A stretch of 64,000 bases of DNA, from positions 41,750-105,749 of the forward strand of contig JAFRJG010000006.1 of NCBI GenBank assembly GCA_017432365.1, written 5' to 3'. Of this stretch, positions 8,513-16,515 are shown in pieces (the first letter of the stretch is position 1; each line of letters starts with the position of its first letter). This DNA is from Candidatus Saccharimonadota bacterium. Its GTDB lineage: Bacteria; Patescibacteriota; Saccharimonadia; Saccharimonadales; Saccharimonadaceae. The notes under the pieces are model-generated. The model was not told where the DNA came from. It searched no databases and worked only from the letters and a program-made list of their open reading frames with translations. The position numbers were made by a program, and so were the translations under genes.

Positions 8513-9796
8513 ATGAAACGTTTTCTTTTTTATCTCTTCTCTTCCGCCTCTCTTATCACTTTAAGTCTCTCCAGTCTTGCCCCTCTCTCCGCCGTTGCGA
8601 CCGAATCCCCCGACCCCGCCGCTTACTCCGGCTCACTCACGACCAAACTCGAAACCGACATCAACCTCGCAACCGTTACTCTCGACAACTACGTCGGTCC
8701 TGAATTTAACATCGACTATTCCTACGTCGTCATTTCTTATTCCGGCGACAACACAATTACCTTAACCGCTAAAGACGGTCTCTCCGCCCCAACTGCGACC
8801 GGTGTCTCCTTCGCTCCTCGCGACGCTGATTCTCGCCTGACCATTATTCAACCTTCCTCTGACCCCGATTCTCTCGCCCTCAACTGTCCCAACGCCATTT
8901 TCTCTGCCGACGGAAGCAACATCCTCAAAATCTCCGCCGACCACTCTCGCGTCGCCGTCAACGCCCGCAGTTTCATGACCTCCGTTTCTGGCGTTCGTTT
9001 CATCAACACCGACCCCGGCTACGAATTTTATACCGTTAATTTCGATAAAATCGTCGAAATCTCCTCTCTCGCCTCCGCCCGCTCGCCTTTTTCTTTCGGT
9101 CTTCCCGGAACCGACATCGACTCCGACCACTTCTCCTATGACCAACCCAATATCACATATTCCTACTCTATCAACAACGGCGTCGGCACTTTCTCCCTCC
9201 TTCACGAAATCCGCGGCGTCAACGCCAAGCTCCCTCTTGACAACCTCCCCGAGTTTCCTGACCTCGCTTCCGCCGAGACTTATCTCAAATCCACTCTCTC
9301 TCGCGACGACGATAACCCCGCTGTCCTTGAAGACGATATCTCCGCTCAAACTATCAACCCCTACTACGAAATCGATCTTGAAACCTCTCGTCTCCTCGAG
9401 ACTGCCGACGGCTCTTTCATCTTCCGCCTCACCTTCCGCTCCCTCGACCCGAAATATGGCTTCACTAACCTCTCCGACTTCTGTCCTATCGCTTGTTTAA
9501 CCCTTAATGGCGAAACCTCCGAAGGTAGTGTTTACTCTCGCACTCGCTCCGATGACGGCTACCTCGAGACTTTCGACCTTCCCGTCTCTCTCCGCCTTTC
9601 CACCCCCGTCGAACCAGAAGAACCAGAAGAACCAGAAGAACCAGAAGAGCCAGAAGAACCAGATACCCCCGACGAAGAACCAGACGACACTCCAGACGAA
9701 GAACCCGAACAAACCGAACAAGAAACGCCCGAACAACCCGAACAAACCACTATTATAATTCCCAAAGCCCCAAATACCGGTAAAGTGCTAAAATAA
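8513..9796 (+). CDS. secreted protein with Pro/Glu-rich stalk and truncated sorting-like motif
   Basis: A 427-residue protein with a clear signal peptide (MKR, hydrophobic stretch to about 27, probable cleavage after AVA). The next 330 residues are Ser/Thr/Asp-rich, as in exported beta-rich domains, and match no family I recognise. A Pro/Glu/Asp/Thr stalk follows, built partly from PEE repeats encoded by a 9-bp tandem repeat. The C-terminus is IIIPKAPNTGKVLK. PNTG resembles the core of a sortase signal, but the membrane segment and basic tail that should follow are absent. It may be released, or anchored another way. The downstream tmk promoter overlaps its last codons. Confidence 0.8.
   Translation: MKRFLFYLFSSASLITLSLSSLAPLSAVATESPDPAAYSGSLTTKLETDINLATVTLDNYVGPEFNIDYSYVVISYSGDNTITLTAKDGLSAPTATGVSFAPRDADSRLTIIQPSSDPDSLALNCPNAIFSADGSNILKISADHSRVAVNARSFMTSVSGVRFINTDPGYEFYTVNFDKIVEISSLASARSPFSFGLPGTDIDSDHFSYDQPNITYSYSINNGVGTFSLLHEIRGVNAKLPLDNLPEFPDLASAETYLKSTLSRDDDNPAVLEDDISAQTINPYYEIDLETSRLLETADGSFIFRLTFRSLDPKYGFTNLSDFCPIACLTLNGETSEGSVYSRTRSDDGYLETFDLPVSLRLSTPVEPEEPEEPEEPEEPEEPDTPDEEPDDTPDEEPEQTEQETPEQPEQTTIIIPKAPNTGKVLK
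9611..9664 (+). repeat. 9-bp tandem repeat (GAACCAGAA) in the stalk region
   Basis: About six units of GAACCAGAA, one unit with a single-base change, encode PEE triplets. The unit length is a multiple of three, so slippage would change stalk length without breaking the frame. Confidence 0.85.
9789..9794 (+). promoter_or_regulatory. -10 promoter element for tmk, leaderless
   Basis: TGCTAAAAT, an extended -10, ends 6 nt before the tmk ATG at 9801 and overlaps the last codons of the secreted protein. Confidence 0.55.
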
Positions 9797-9800
9797 AATC

Positions 9801-10415
9801 ATGTACATCGTTATCGAAGGTCAGGACGCGACCGGAAAAGATACTCAAGCGTCCCTCTTAAAATCCTACCTCGAATCAACCGGCACTCCCGTTACTGCCT
9901 ACTCAGAATCCGGAACCAACTCGCCCGACCCCTTCATCTCTTCCATCGCCAAGTTAAACTACCAGTCCGACTTAAATCTCGACAAAAAAACTCGCGTCCT
10001 CCTCTACCTCACGAACCGCTACGAACAATGGAAACGCTTCGCCGAACCAGCTCTCAAGCGTGGCGAAACCGTCATCTTGACCCGTAACTGGCTCTCGACT
10101 CTAGTTTACGAAGGCTATGGGACTGGCGTCTCGAAAACCTTGATTGAAAAACTCCATAAAGACCTCATGCCGGAAAAATACTTCACTCCTGATAAAATCG
10201 TCCTTTTCACTCTCTCCGAATCCGAACGCAAAGACCGCCTGATTTCTCAGGGAAAACGTAGCTCTGAATTTTTCAAGTCAAAGGACGCTGAATTTCAACA
10301 GACCTTAAACCGCGCCTATCTAACCGTTGCCGAAGAATATCATGTTCCCACTCTCTCCGCCTCCGGCGCTCCCGAAGAAGTCTTCACTCGGCTGAAAAAC
10401 CTCTTTTCAATTTAG
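9801..10415 (+). CDS. tmk: thymidylate kinase
   Basis: A 204-residue P-loop kinase that phosphorylates dTMP to dTDP with ATP. The P-loop is EGQDATGKDTQ at residues 6-16. The usual DR(Y/F) motif for dTMP binding is changed: the segment reads LTRNWLSTLVYEGYG, keeping Arg but not the Asp. The LID region near 140-155 (SERKDRL...GKRSSEFF) is basic as expected. Overall length and order fit the family. It starts just downstream of a -10 element with no Shine-Dalgarno site. Confidence 0.85.
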   Translation: MYIVIEGQDATGKDTQASLLKSYLESTGTPVTAYSESGTNSPDPFISSIAKLNYQSDLNLDKKTRVLLYLTNRYEQWKRFAEPALKRGETVILTRNWLSTLVYEGYGTGVSKTLIEKLHKDLMPEKYFTPDKIVLFTLSESERKDRLISQGKRSSEFFKSKDAEFQQTLNRAYLTVAEEYHVPTLSASGAPEEVFTRLKNLFSI

Positions 10416-10426
10416 CATAAACGTCA

Positions 10427-10432
10427 TATAAT
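10427..10432 (+). promoter_or_regulatory. -10 element before the FAD oxidoreductase
   Basis: TATAAT lies 7 nt before an ATG at 10440 that opens only a 9-codon ORF, which ends at 10469 and overlaps the GTG start at 10450. This could be a tiny leaderless upstream ORF coupled to the main gene. Confidence 0.45.
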
Positions 10433-10449
10433 AATCTATATGTTAATCG

Positions 10450-12048
10450 GTGGGTCGTATAGTGAATAAAATCGCGATTTATCTCAATCGCCATCTTTCC
10501 GGAAATGTCTTCGATAAAGACAGTATTCTTGAAAGCTACGCGACCGACCGCTCCCCGCTAAAGATAAAGCCCCGCTTCGTCGCTCTCCCCGAATCGACCT
10601 CCGACGTCCGAAAGCTCGTCCGCTTCGTTTCTCAACTCGCCGAAAAGAAATATAGCCTCCCGATTTCCGTCCGCGGTTCCGGTCTCTCGAAAACCGGCGC
10701 CGACCTTTCCTCTGGTCTCGTCCTTAGTACCGAAAAAATGGATCGCGTCCGCGAGCTCGACGCCCATGACCGCCTTGTCCATGTCCAAGCAGGAATCTCT
10801 CTCGAAAAGTTAAACGCCGTCCTCGCTCCTCATGGTCTAACCCTCCCGGTCTCTGCCGACCCAAAAACAACAATCGGCTCGCTCATCTCCGAAGCCCCCC
10901 TCGATAAGTTCTCGAAAAAATACGGCGGAATCATGAATTATGTTGACCGCGTCGAAGTCGTCCTCTCCTCCGGCGACATTCTCCAGACTTCCCGGCTCTC
11001 CCGCGGAAAGCTTGCCGCAAAAAAACGTGACAAAGGTCTCGAGGGCGATATTTACGAAAAACTCGATAAAACCCTCATCGACCGTGCCGAGTTCCTGAAA
11101 ACCGTCTCCGACTCTTCTCGCCTCGGCTATCCCGCTCTTAAACACATCCGCCGTCTGAACGGTAAAGTCTTCGACCTCCTCCCCGCTTTCTTCGGCGCCG
11201 AAGGCTCTCTCGGCGTTATCACTGAGGTCATTCTCCGCGCGGAACCCCTCCCGCCCCGTCCTCATCGCCTCTTCGCCGTCTTTTCCACGTTCAAGTCCGC
11301 TCAAGAATTTGCCGAATACGCTCAAAAACTCTCTCCGCTCTCCGTCGAACTTTTTGACATGCGCATTTTTAAGACCTCTGATAAATTCGGGAAAAAGCCT
11401 GACCTCTTGACCCGTAAACTCGAAGACGGCTTCCTCGTCCTCGCCTCCTTTAACGATAAGTCCCGCCTCTCTCGGAAAAAAGTTAGAAAATGCGTCAACT
11501 TCCTCCCAAAATCCGCCTACGTCGTCCCGGAAACCCTGAAAAACTCCGCCGACTTTGAAGATTTCGCCGCCGCTCTCGCGAGTTTCTTAAACGACGAAGC
11601 GAAAGGCGAACGCCTGAACCTGCTTCATGATTTCTTCGTCCCGCCCGAAAAACTCGCTTCCTTCCTCCAGTCAGTAAAAACCCTCGAGGCCTCCTCGAAA
11701 ACCTCTCTCGAACTTTTCGGCTCGTTCTCGACCGGGATTTACTCTTTCCGTCCCGACTTTGAACTCGAAAAAGTTGACGCTCGCCGCGCCGCCTTGACTC
11801 TCCTCCGTGACTTAAACGACGTTTTGAAACAACACGACGGCTCCCTCGTCGGCGGTCTCCCCGAAGGTCGCCTAAAGTCCATCATCATCTATCCCGACCT
11901 CTCGAAAAAAGAAAAAGACCTCTTCTCGAAAGTGAAAAAAATCTTTGACCCGAACGGTATCTTCGCTCCCGAAATAAAAACCAACTATAACGTCCGCTCG
12001 ACCGTCCGCCATCTCCGAACCGAGCCCAATTCTGGTATCATCTCTTAA
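10450..12048 (+). CDS. FAD-binding oxidoreductase (GlcD/D-lactate dehydrogenase type)
   Basis: A 532-residue protein with an N-terminal FAD_binding_4 domain. SVRGSGLSKTGADLSSGLVL (about 75-94) is the FAD-binding signature, followed by VHVQAGISLEKLNAVLAPHG and a TTIGSLIS segment. The C-terminal half matches FAD-oxidase C domains that bind 2-hydroxyacids, ending in KIFDPNGIFAPEIK. It probably oxidises D-lactate or a similar hydroxyacid; fermentative CPR cells could use it for redox balance (inference). The GTG at 10450 was chosen because the frame is closed just before it; a second GTG at 10462 is possible. Confidence 0.82.
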   Translation: MGRIVNKIAIYLNRHLSGNVFDKDSILESYATDRSPLKIKPRFVALPESTSDVRKLVRFVSQLAEKKYSLPISVRGSGLSKTGADLSSGLVLSTEKMDRVRELDAHDRLVHVQAGISLEKLNAVLAPHGLTLPVSADPKTTIGSLISEAPLDKFSKKYGGIMNYVDRVEVVLSSGDILQTSRLSRGKLAAKKRDKGLEGDIYEKLDKTLIDRAEFLKTVSDSSRLGYPALKHIRRLNGKVFDLLPAFFGAEGSLGVITEVILRAEPLPPRPHRLFAVFSTFKSAQEFAEYAQKLSPLSVELFDMRIFKTSDKFGKKPDLLTRKLEDGFLVLASFNDKSRLSRKKVRKCVNFLPKSAYVVPETLKNSADFEDFAAALASFLNDEAKGERLNLLHDFFVPPEKLASFLQSVKTLEASSKTSLELFGSFSTGIYSFRPDFELEKVDARRAALTLLRDLNDVLKQHDGSLVGGLPEGRLKSIIIYPDLSKKEKDLFSKVKKIFDPNGIFAPEIKTNYNVRSTVRHLRTEPNSGIIS

Positions 12049-12067
12049 CTTATGATAAAGTATATCT

Positions 12068-13354
12068 ATGAAAATACAGTCAAAAAAGCTATCCGATACC
12101 CGGATTAAAATTACCGTCACTCTCGACGCTCAAGATTTATCCGCCGCCCGCGAAAAAGCCGTCGAACGTCTCTCGAAAGAAGTTAAACTCGAAGGCTTCC
12201 GTAAGGGAAAAGCTCCGCGCGAGCTGACCGAAAAACTCCTCGATGAAAACCGCGTGAACTCCGAAACGATTGACCATGCTGTCCGCTCGACCGTTCCTCT
12301 CGCTTTTGCCCAAGTTGAAAAATCCCCCCTCGTTGTCCCGAAAGTCGAGGTCACGAAATACGTCCCTGGCGAGTCTGCCGAATATACCGCCACCGCCGAT
12401 ATTCTCCCCGAAGTAAAACTCGGCAACTATAAATCCCTTAAAGTCAAAAAGACCGAAAATAAAGTCGCCAAAAAAGACATCGACGAAATCGTTAAAAACA
12501 TTCAAAAAGCCTACGCCGAAAAGAAAACCGAAAAAGCTCCTGCCGCCCTCGGCGACGAAGTGATTATCGATTTCACGGGCGAAAAAGACGGCGAACCTTT
12601 CCAAGGCGGCTCCGCCAAAGATTATCACCTCGAGCTTGGTTCTAAAAGCTTTATCCCTGGCTTCGAGGAGGGAATCGTCGGACATTCTTCCGGCGACCGC
12701 TTCGACCTCGAATTAACGTTCCCGAAAGATTATCACGAAAAAACTCTCGCCGGCGAAAAGGTCGTCTTCAAGACCCTCGTAAAACAAGTTAATAAAATCA
12801 CCCTCCCTCCGCTCGACGAAGCTTTCGCGAAAAAGTGTGGTCCGTTTAAAAACATGGACGAGCTTCGCGCCGACATCGAGAAAAATCTGAAACTTCAAAA
12901 CGAGGCGAAAATCCTCGAAAAATATAAAGACGACCTCGTTGAAGCTCTCGTAAAATCCTCGACTGTCGCCGCCCCGGAAATCCTCATCGACGACCAACTC
13001 CGTCTGATAAAAGACGACATCGCTCGTAACGCTGCCGCCTCTGGCGAAAAGTTTGAAGATTATCTCAAAGCCAATAATCTCACCGCAGAAGCCTGGGAAA
13101 AAGAAGCTCGCTCGGTCGCCGAAAAACGCGTCAAGGCTTCTCTCGTTCTTCAAATCCTCGCCCGCGAAGAAAAAATCACCGTTAGCGATGACGACGTCGC
13201 TGCTCAACTCGCCGAGCTTCGTGAAGTTTATAAGAAATCCCCAGAAGCCCTGAAAAATCTTAAAGACCCCCGCGTCAAAATGGACGTCAGAAACCGCATG
13301 GTCATCGATAAAACCCTCAACTTCCTTGTCGAGTCCAATAGCGAGAAAAAATAA
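12068..13354 (+). CDS. tig: trigger factor
   Basis: A 428-residue ribosome-associated chaperone and peptidyl-prolyl isomerase. The ribosome-binding signature GFRKGKAP is near residues 43-50. The FKBP domain covers about 150-235, with VIIDFTGEKDGEPFQGG and SFIPGFEEGIVG, and a long helical C-terminal domain follows. Length and order are those of normal Tig. It meets emerging chains at the exit tunnel. A weak -10-like AT-rich stretch lies just before the ATG. clpP and clpX, the usual neighbours, are absent; gap follows instead. Confidence 0.95.
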   Translation: MKIQSKKLSDTRIKITVTLDAQDLSAAREKAVERLSKEVKLEGFRKGKAPRELTEKLLDENRVNSETIDHAVRSTVPLAFAQVEKSPLVVPKVEVTKYVPGESAEYTATADILPEVKLGNYKSLKVKKTENKVAKKDIDEIVKNIQKAYAEKKTEKAPAALGDEVIIDFTGEKDGEPFQGGSAKDYHLELGSKSFIPGFEEGIVGHSSGDRFDLELTFPKDYHEKTLAGEKVVFKTLVKQVNKITLPPLDEAFAKKCGPFKNMDELRADIEKNLKLQNEAKILEKYKDDLVEALVKSSTVAAPEILIDDQLRLIKDDIARNAAASGEKFEDYLKANNLTAEAWEKEARSVAEKRVKASLVLQILAREEKITVSDDDVAAQLAELREVYKKSPEALKNLKDPRVKMDVRNRMVIDKTLNFLVESNSEKK

Positions 13355-13363
13355 CAGAAAAGT

Positions 13364-13392
13364 TTGAAAAAAATTTCCTCCTAATATATAAT
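13364..13392 (+). promoter_or_regulatory. sigma70-type promoter of gap
   Basis: TTGAAA (13364-13369), 17-nt spacer, TATAAT (13387-13392). The predicted start is near 13399, inside a perfect inverted repeat listed separately. Confidence 0.8.
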
Positions 13393-13414
13393 TAACTATA
13401 AGTATATTAGGAGG
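13377..13414 (+). promoter_or_regulatory. 12-bp inverted repeat over the gap promoter and Shine-Dalgarno site
   Basis: CCTCCTAATATA (13377-13388) and TATATTAGGAGG (13403-13414) are perfect inverted copies with a 14-nt loop. The left arm overlaps the promoter spacer and the first bases of the -10; the right arm contains the AGGAGG of gap. In read-through RNA from tig the hairpin would hide the ribosome site and, with the following TATTTTT, could terminate. RNA from the gap promoter lacks the left arm and is free. Confidence 0.75.
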
Positions 13415-13422
13415 TATTTTTA

Positions 13423-14430
13423 ATGATTAGACTCGCCATCAACGGCTTCGGTCGTATCGGGCGTAACGCCCTTAAAATCGCGCTTGAACGCCGCGACGTT
13501 GAAGTCGTCGCTATCAACGACCTGACCGACCCGAAAACCCTTTCGAAACTTTTAAAGTACGATTCGAGCTACGGAACGTACGACCTGCCCGTCTCCTTTG
13601 ACGACACGAACATCTTAGTCGGCGATAAAAAAATCCGCGTCCTCGCGGAAAAAGACCCCGCCGCGCTCCCTTGGAAAGACCTCGGAGTCGACGTCGTTAT
13701 CGAATCGACCGGTCTCTTTACCGACCCCGAAAAGGCAAAGACTCATCTCTCCGCTGGCGCTAAAAAGGTCGTCATCTCCGCTCCCACGAAAGGCGAAGGC
13801 GCGAAAACCATCGTCATCGGCGTCAACGAAGATACCCTCGACGGAACCGAAACTATTATCTCCAATGCCTCCTGTACTACGAACTGTATCGCCCCCGTCA
13901 TGAAAATCCTCGAAGACAACTTCGGAATTGAAAAGGCGATGATGACCACGGTCCACTCTTACACCGCCTCCCAGCGCCTCCAAGACGCCCCGGCGAAAGA
14001 CCTCCGCGAAGCTCGCGCCGCTGCCGAAAATATCGTCCCAACGACGACCGGCGCCTCGAAAGCCGCCGCCCTGACTATTCCGACCCTAAAGGACCGCTTT
14101 AACGGTCTCTCCGTCCGCGTCCCGACCCCTGTCGTCTCCCTCGCCGATATCACCGCCCTCGTCAAGCGCAACACTACCAAAGAAGAAATCAACTCCGTCA
14201 TTAAAAAGGCTATCGCCGAACCATATTACGAAGGAATCGTTGATGCGACCGAAGAAGAGCTTGTCTCGACCGACTTCCGCGGCAACGCTCATTCCGCCGT
14301 CGTTGACCTCCCGTTGACTGACGTCGTCGGCGGGAACCTGATTAAAGTCGTCGCTTGGTACGACAACGAATGGGGCTACTCGAACCGCCTCGTCGAACTC
14401 GCTATCGACTTCGCTAAAGGAAAGGAATAA
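13423..14430 (+). CDS. gap: glyceraldehyde-3-phosphate dehydrogenase
   Basis: A 335-residue glycolytic enzyme that oxidises glyceraldehyde-3-phosphate to 1,3-bisphosphoglycerate with NAD+. The Rossmann start is INGFGRIGRNALKIAL, the catalytic Cys is in SNASCTTNCIAP near 152, and WYDNEWGYSNRLVEL is the C-terminal signature. Length is normal. AGGAGG lies 8 nt before the ATG. It heads a sugar-phosphate run with rpiB, an rpe-like gene and a PfkB kinase, packed with 0-2 nt spacing. Confidence 0.97.
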   Translation: MIRLAINGFGRIGRNALKIALERRDVEVVAINDLTDPKTLSKLLKYDSSYGTYDLPVSFDDTNILVGDKKIRVLAEKDPAALPWKDLGVDVVIESTGLFTDPEKAKTHLSAGAKKVVISAPTKGEGAKTIVIGVNEDTLDGTETIISNASCTTNCIAPVMKILEDNFGIEKAMMTTVHSYTASQRLQDAPAKDLREARAAAENIVPTTTGASKAAALTIPTLKDRFNGLSVRVPTPVVSLADITALVKRNTTKEEINSVIKKAIAEPYYEGIVDATEEELVSTDFRGNAHSAVVDLPLTDVVGGNLIKVVAWYDNEWGYSNRLVELAIDFAKGKE

Positions 14431-14431
14431 A

Positions 14432-14878
14432 ATGCCCTCGGTTTTTATCGCTGCCGACCATCGCGGTTTCGAGTTAAAAAACCGCTTATTAGCCCTCTAT
14501 CCAGATTTTACCGACCTCGGTCCAAAAGCTTATAACCCCGACGACGATTATAACGACGCCGCCCTCGCCGTCTCGCGCAACGTCCTCGAGACGCCCGACT
14601 CGTTCGGCGTTCTTATCTGTGGCTCCGCTATCGGCGTCTCGATTCAAGCCAACCGCTTTAAAAAGGTACGCGCCGCCGTCTGTTCCTGTCCCGAATCCGC
14701 GAAGCTCTCCCGCCTTCATAACAACGCCAACATTCTCTGCCTCTCCGCTGACCGCGTCAAGACCGACGCCGACTTCACTAAAGCCCGCGACACGCTCGGC
14801 GCCTTTCTCACGACCGCCTTCTCGAACGAACCGCGCCATCTCCGCCGGATTAACCGCCTCGACGAGGAGACTCTTTAA
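14432..14878 (+). CDS. rpiB: ribose-5-phosphate isomerase B
   Basis: A 148-residue RpiB/LacAB-family protein that interconverts ribose-5-P and ribulose-5-P. AADHRGFELKN at the N-terminus and the active-site loop LICGSAIGVSIQANRFKKVRAA (about residues 63-84) identify it; the loop Cys is present. The usual GTGIG is SAIG here, a mild change. It starts one base after gap and its stop overlaps the next start (TAATG). Confidence 0.88.
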   Translation: MPSVFIAADHRGFELKNRLLALYPDFTDLGPKAYNPDDDYNDAALAVSRNVLETPDSFGVLICGSAIGVSIQANRFKKVRAAVCSCPESAKLSRLHNNANILCLSADRVKTDADFTKARDTLGAFLTTAFSNEPRHLRRINRLDEETL

Positions 14879-15528
14879 TGGCTCAAATCGTCCCCACAAT
14901 CCTCACAAACGATAAAAACCTTTACCTCCGTCAATACGGTCTTTACTCGACCTTCGCAAAACGCGTTCAGGTCGATATCTGCGACGGTATCTTTACCCCG
15001 ACCCAGACTATCGACGTCTCAAACGCCTATCATCAAGCTGACTGGGCAGCGATGGATTTACACATGATGGTCATGAGTCCGTCCCAGTTCCTCCCCTTTA
15101 TCCTCAAAATCAAGCCCTCCCTCTGCATCTTCCATGCCGAAACGAACGAAAATCTCCTGCCAACCTTCGCGACTTTAAAACAAAACGGCATCAAAGCCGG
15201 CGTTGCGATTTTGAAACAAACTTTCCCCGGTCGTATCGAACCCTATCTTAAAGAAGCTGACCATTGTCTGATTTTCGCCGGACGTCTCGGCGCTTACGGC
15301 GGAGAAGCCGACATGATGCAAGTTGAAAAAATCCCCATTATTAAAGACCTCGCTCCTCATATCGAAATCGGCTGGGACGGCGGCGCAAACCTGAAAAACG
15401 TTCGCGCTCTCGCTCGCGCCGATGTCGATATCATCAACGTCGGCGGCGCAATTGCGAACGCTTCCGACCCGAAAGCCGCCTTCGACGAGCTAACCGCCGA
15501 CCTGGAAAAGTTCGGAGTCGTGATTTAA
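14878..15528 (+). CDS. ribulose-phosphate 3-epimerase-like TIM-barrel protein
   Basis: A 216-residue protein resembling Rpe, which epimerises ribulose-5-P to xylulose-5-P. VDICDGIFTP replaces the usual VDVMDGxFVP and keeps the catalytic Asp. DLHMMV and a following His (FHAET) match metal ligands, and GWDGG supplies the second catalytic Asp. GGAIANASDP near the C-terminus is the phosphate site. Several positions differ from classical Rpe, so a related epimerase is possible. Its place after rpiB supports a pentose-phosphate role. Confidence 0.75.
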   Translation: MAQIVPTILTNDKNLYLRQYGLYSTFAKRVQVDICDGIFTPTQTIDVSNAYHQADWAAMDLHMMVMSPSQFLPFILKIKPSLCIFHAETNENLLPTFATLKQNGIKAGVAILKQTFPGRIEPYLKEADHCLIFAGRLGAYGGEADMMQVEKIPIIKDLAPHIEIGWDGGANLKNVRALARADVDIINVGGAIANASDPKAAFDELTADLEKFGVVI

Positions 15529-16505
15529 TGGCGCGTATCGTCTCTCTCGGCTCCGCCCTTGAAGATATTTATCTCATCGACCGCGATGACTTCGGCTCGA
15601 TTGAATTTGAAAACCGTTCTATGTTCAAAACCCTTGAACTCGGTTCCAAGTTCGACATCGACAAAATGCGCTTTTTCATCGGCGGCGGCGGAACGAACTC
15701 CGCCGTAACGTTCGCCCGCGCTGGTCACGAAGTAATTTATCTCGGCAATCTCGGTCATGACCCCGCCGGCGAAGCAGTCCTCGAACGTCTCGACAAGGAA
15801 GGCGTCGATACGAGCTATATCTCTTACCCTCCCCGTGGCAAAACCGGCTGCTCCGTGATTCTCCTTGACTCGAAGTCCGGCGAACGCACAATCCTCACTT
15901 TTCGCGGCTCTTCCGCCAAGTTTGACAATCTCTCCCCGAAAGACCTCGAATACATAAATCCCGACTGGCTCTATATCACAACCCTCCGGGGCGACCTCGG
16001 AACCCTGACTAACTTCCTCTCGACCGCCAAGCGCCTCGGTACAAAGGTCATGTTCAATCCCGGCGTCCTCGAACTCGCCAATCCCGCCCTCTTGAAAAAG
16101 ACCTTTAACGACCTCGATATCCTCCTCCTGAACCGTCGCGAAGCTTCCTCGCTCGTCCCTGGCGACTCTCTTGAAGACCTCTTGAAAAACCTCAGAAAAC
16201 TCGTCCCGACCGTCCTCTTGACCGCCGGTAACGACGGCGGAATTGCGACCGACGGGAAAAAAGTTTATCGCTTCGGGATTTACGATACCGTCAAAATCAA
16301 AGACACGACCGGCGCCGGCGACGCTTTCGGCTCCGGCTTTCTCGCGAGCTTCGCCAGTGGTAAAAGTTTCAAATCCTCCCTCGTCTTCGCTTCCGCGAAC
16401 TCAACCTCAACCGTCCAACATCTCGGAACAAAAGACGGGCTTCTCCCCCTCTCGACCAAGCTCCATCCCATGCCGATTCAAGAACAACTTCAAGAACAAC
16501 TTTAA
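15528..16505 (+). CDS. PfkB-family carbohydrate kinase
   Basis: A 325-residue ribokinase-like kinase. GGGGTNSAVTFARAG near 50 is the first PfkB signature and DTTGAGDAFGSGFLA near 260 the second, holding the catalytic Asp and the anion hole. Substrate is not readable; ribose, a nucleoside or a sugar phosphate are all possible, and the pentose-phosphate neighbours favour ribose or a nucleoside (inference). The stop-start overlap TAATG with the Rpe-like gene indicates one operon. Confidence 0.87.
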   Translation: MARIVSLGSALEDIYLIDRDDFGSIEFENRSMFKTLELGSKFDIDKMRFFIGGGGTNSAVTFARAGHEVIYLGNLGHDPAGEAVLERLDKEGVDTSYISYPPRGKTGCSVILLDSKSGERTILTFRGSSAKFDNLSPKDLEYINPDWLYITTLRGDLGTLTNFLSTAKRLGTKVMFNPGVLELANPALLKKTFNDLDILLLNRREASSLVPGDSLEDLLKNLRKLVPTVLLTAGNDGGIATDGKKVYRFGIYDTVKIKDTTGAGDAFGSGFLASFASGKSFKSSLVFASANSTSTVQHLGTKDGLLPLSTKLHPMPIQEQLQEQL

Positions 16506-16515
16506 GGACTAGATT

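Noticed and set aside
8762..9349. 195-codon minus-strand ORF within the secreted-protein gene
   Set aside because: Antisense shadow of a skewed gene; no promoter or ribosome site, Gly/Val/Glu-rich composition typical of such shadows.
9611..9664. Possible CRISPR-like or mobile repeat
   Set aside because: Units are 9 bp with no spacers; it is an in-frame microsatellite. No CRISPR array was seen in the window.
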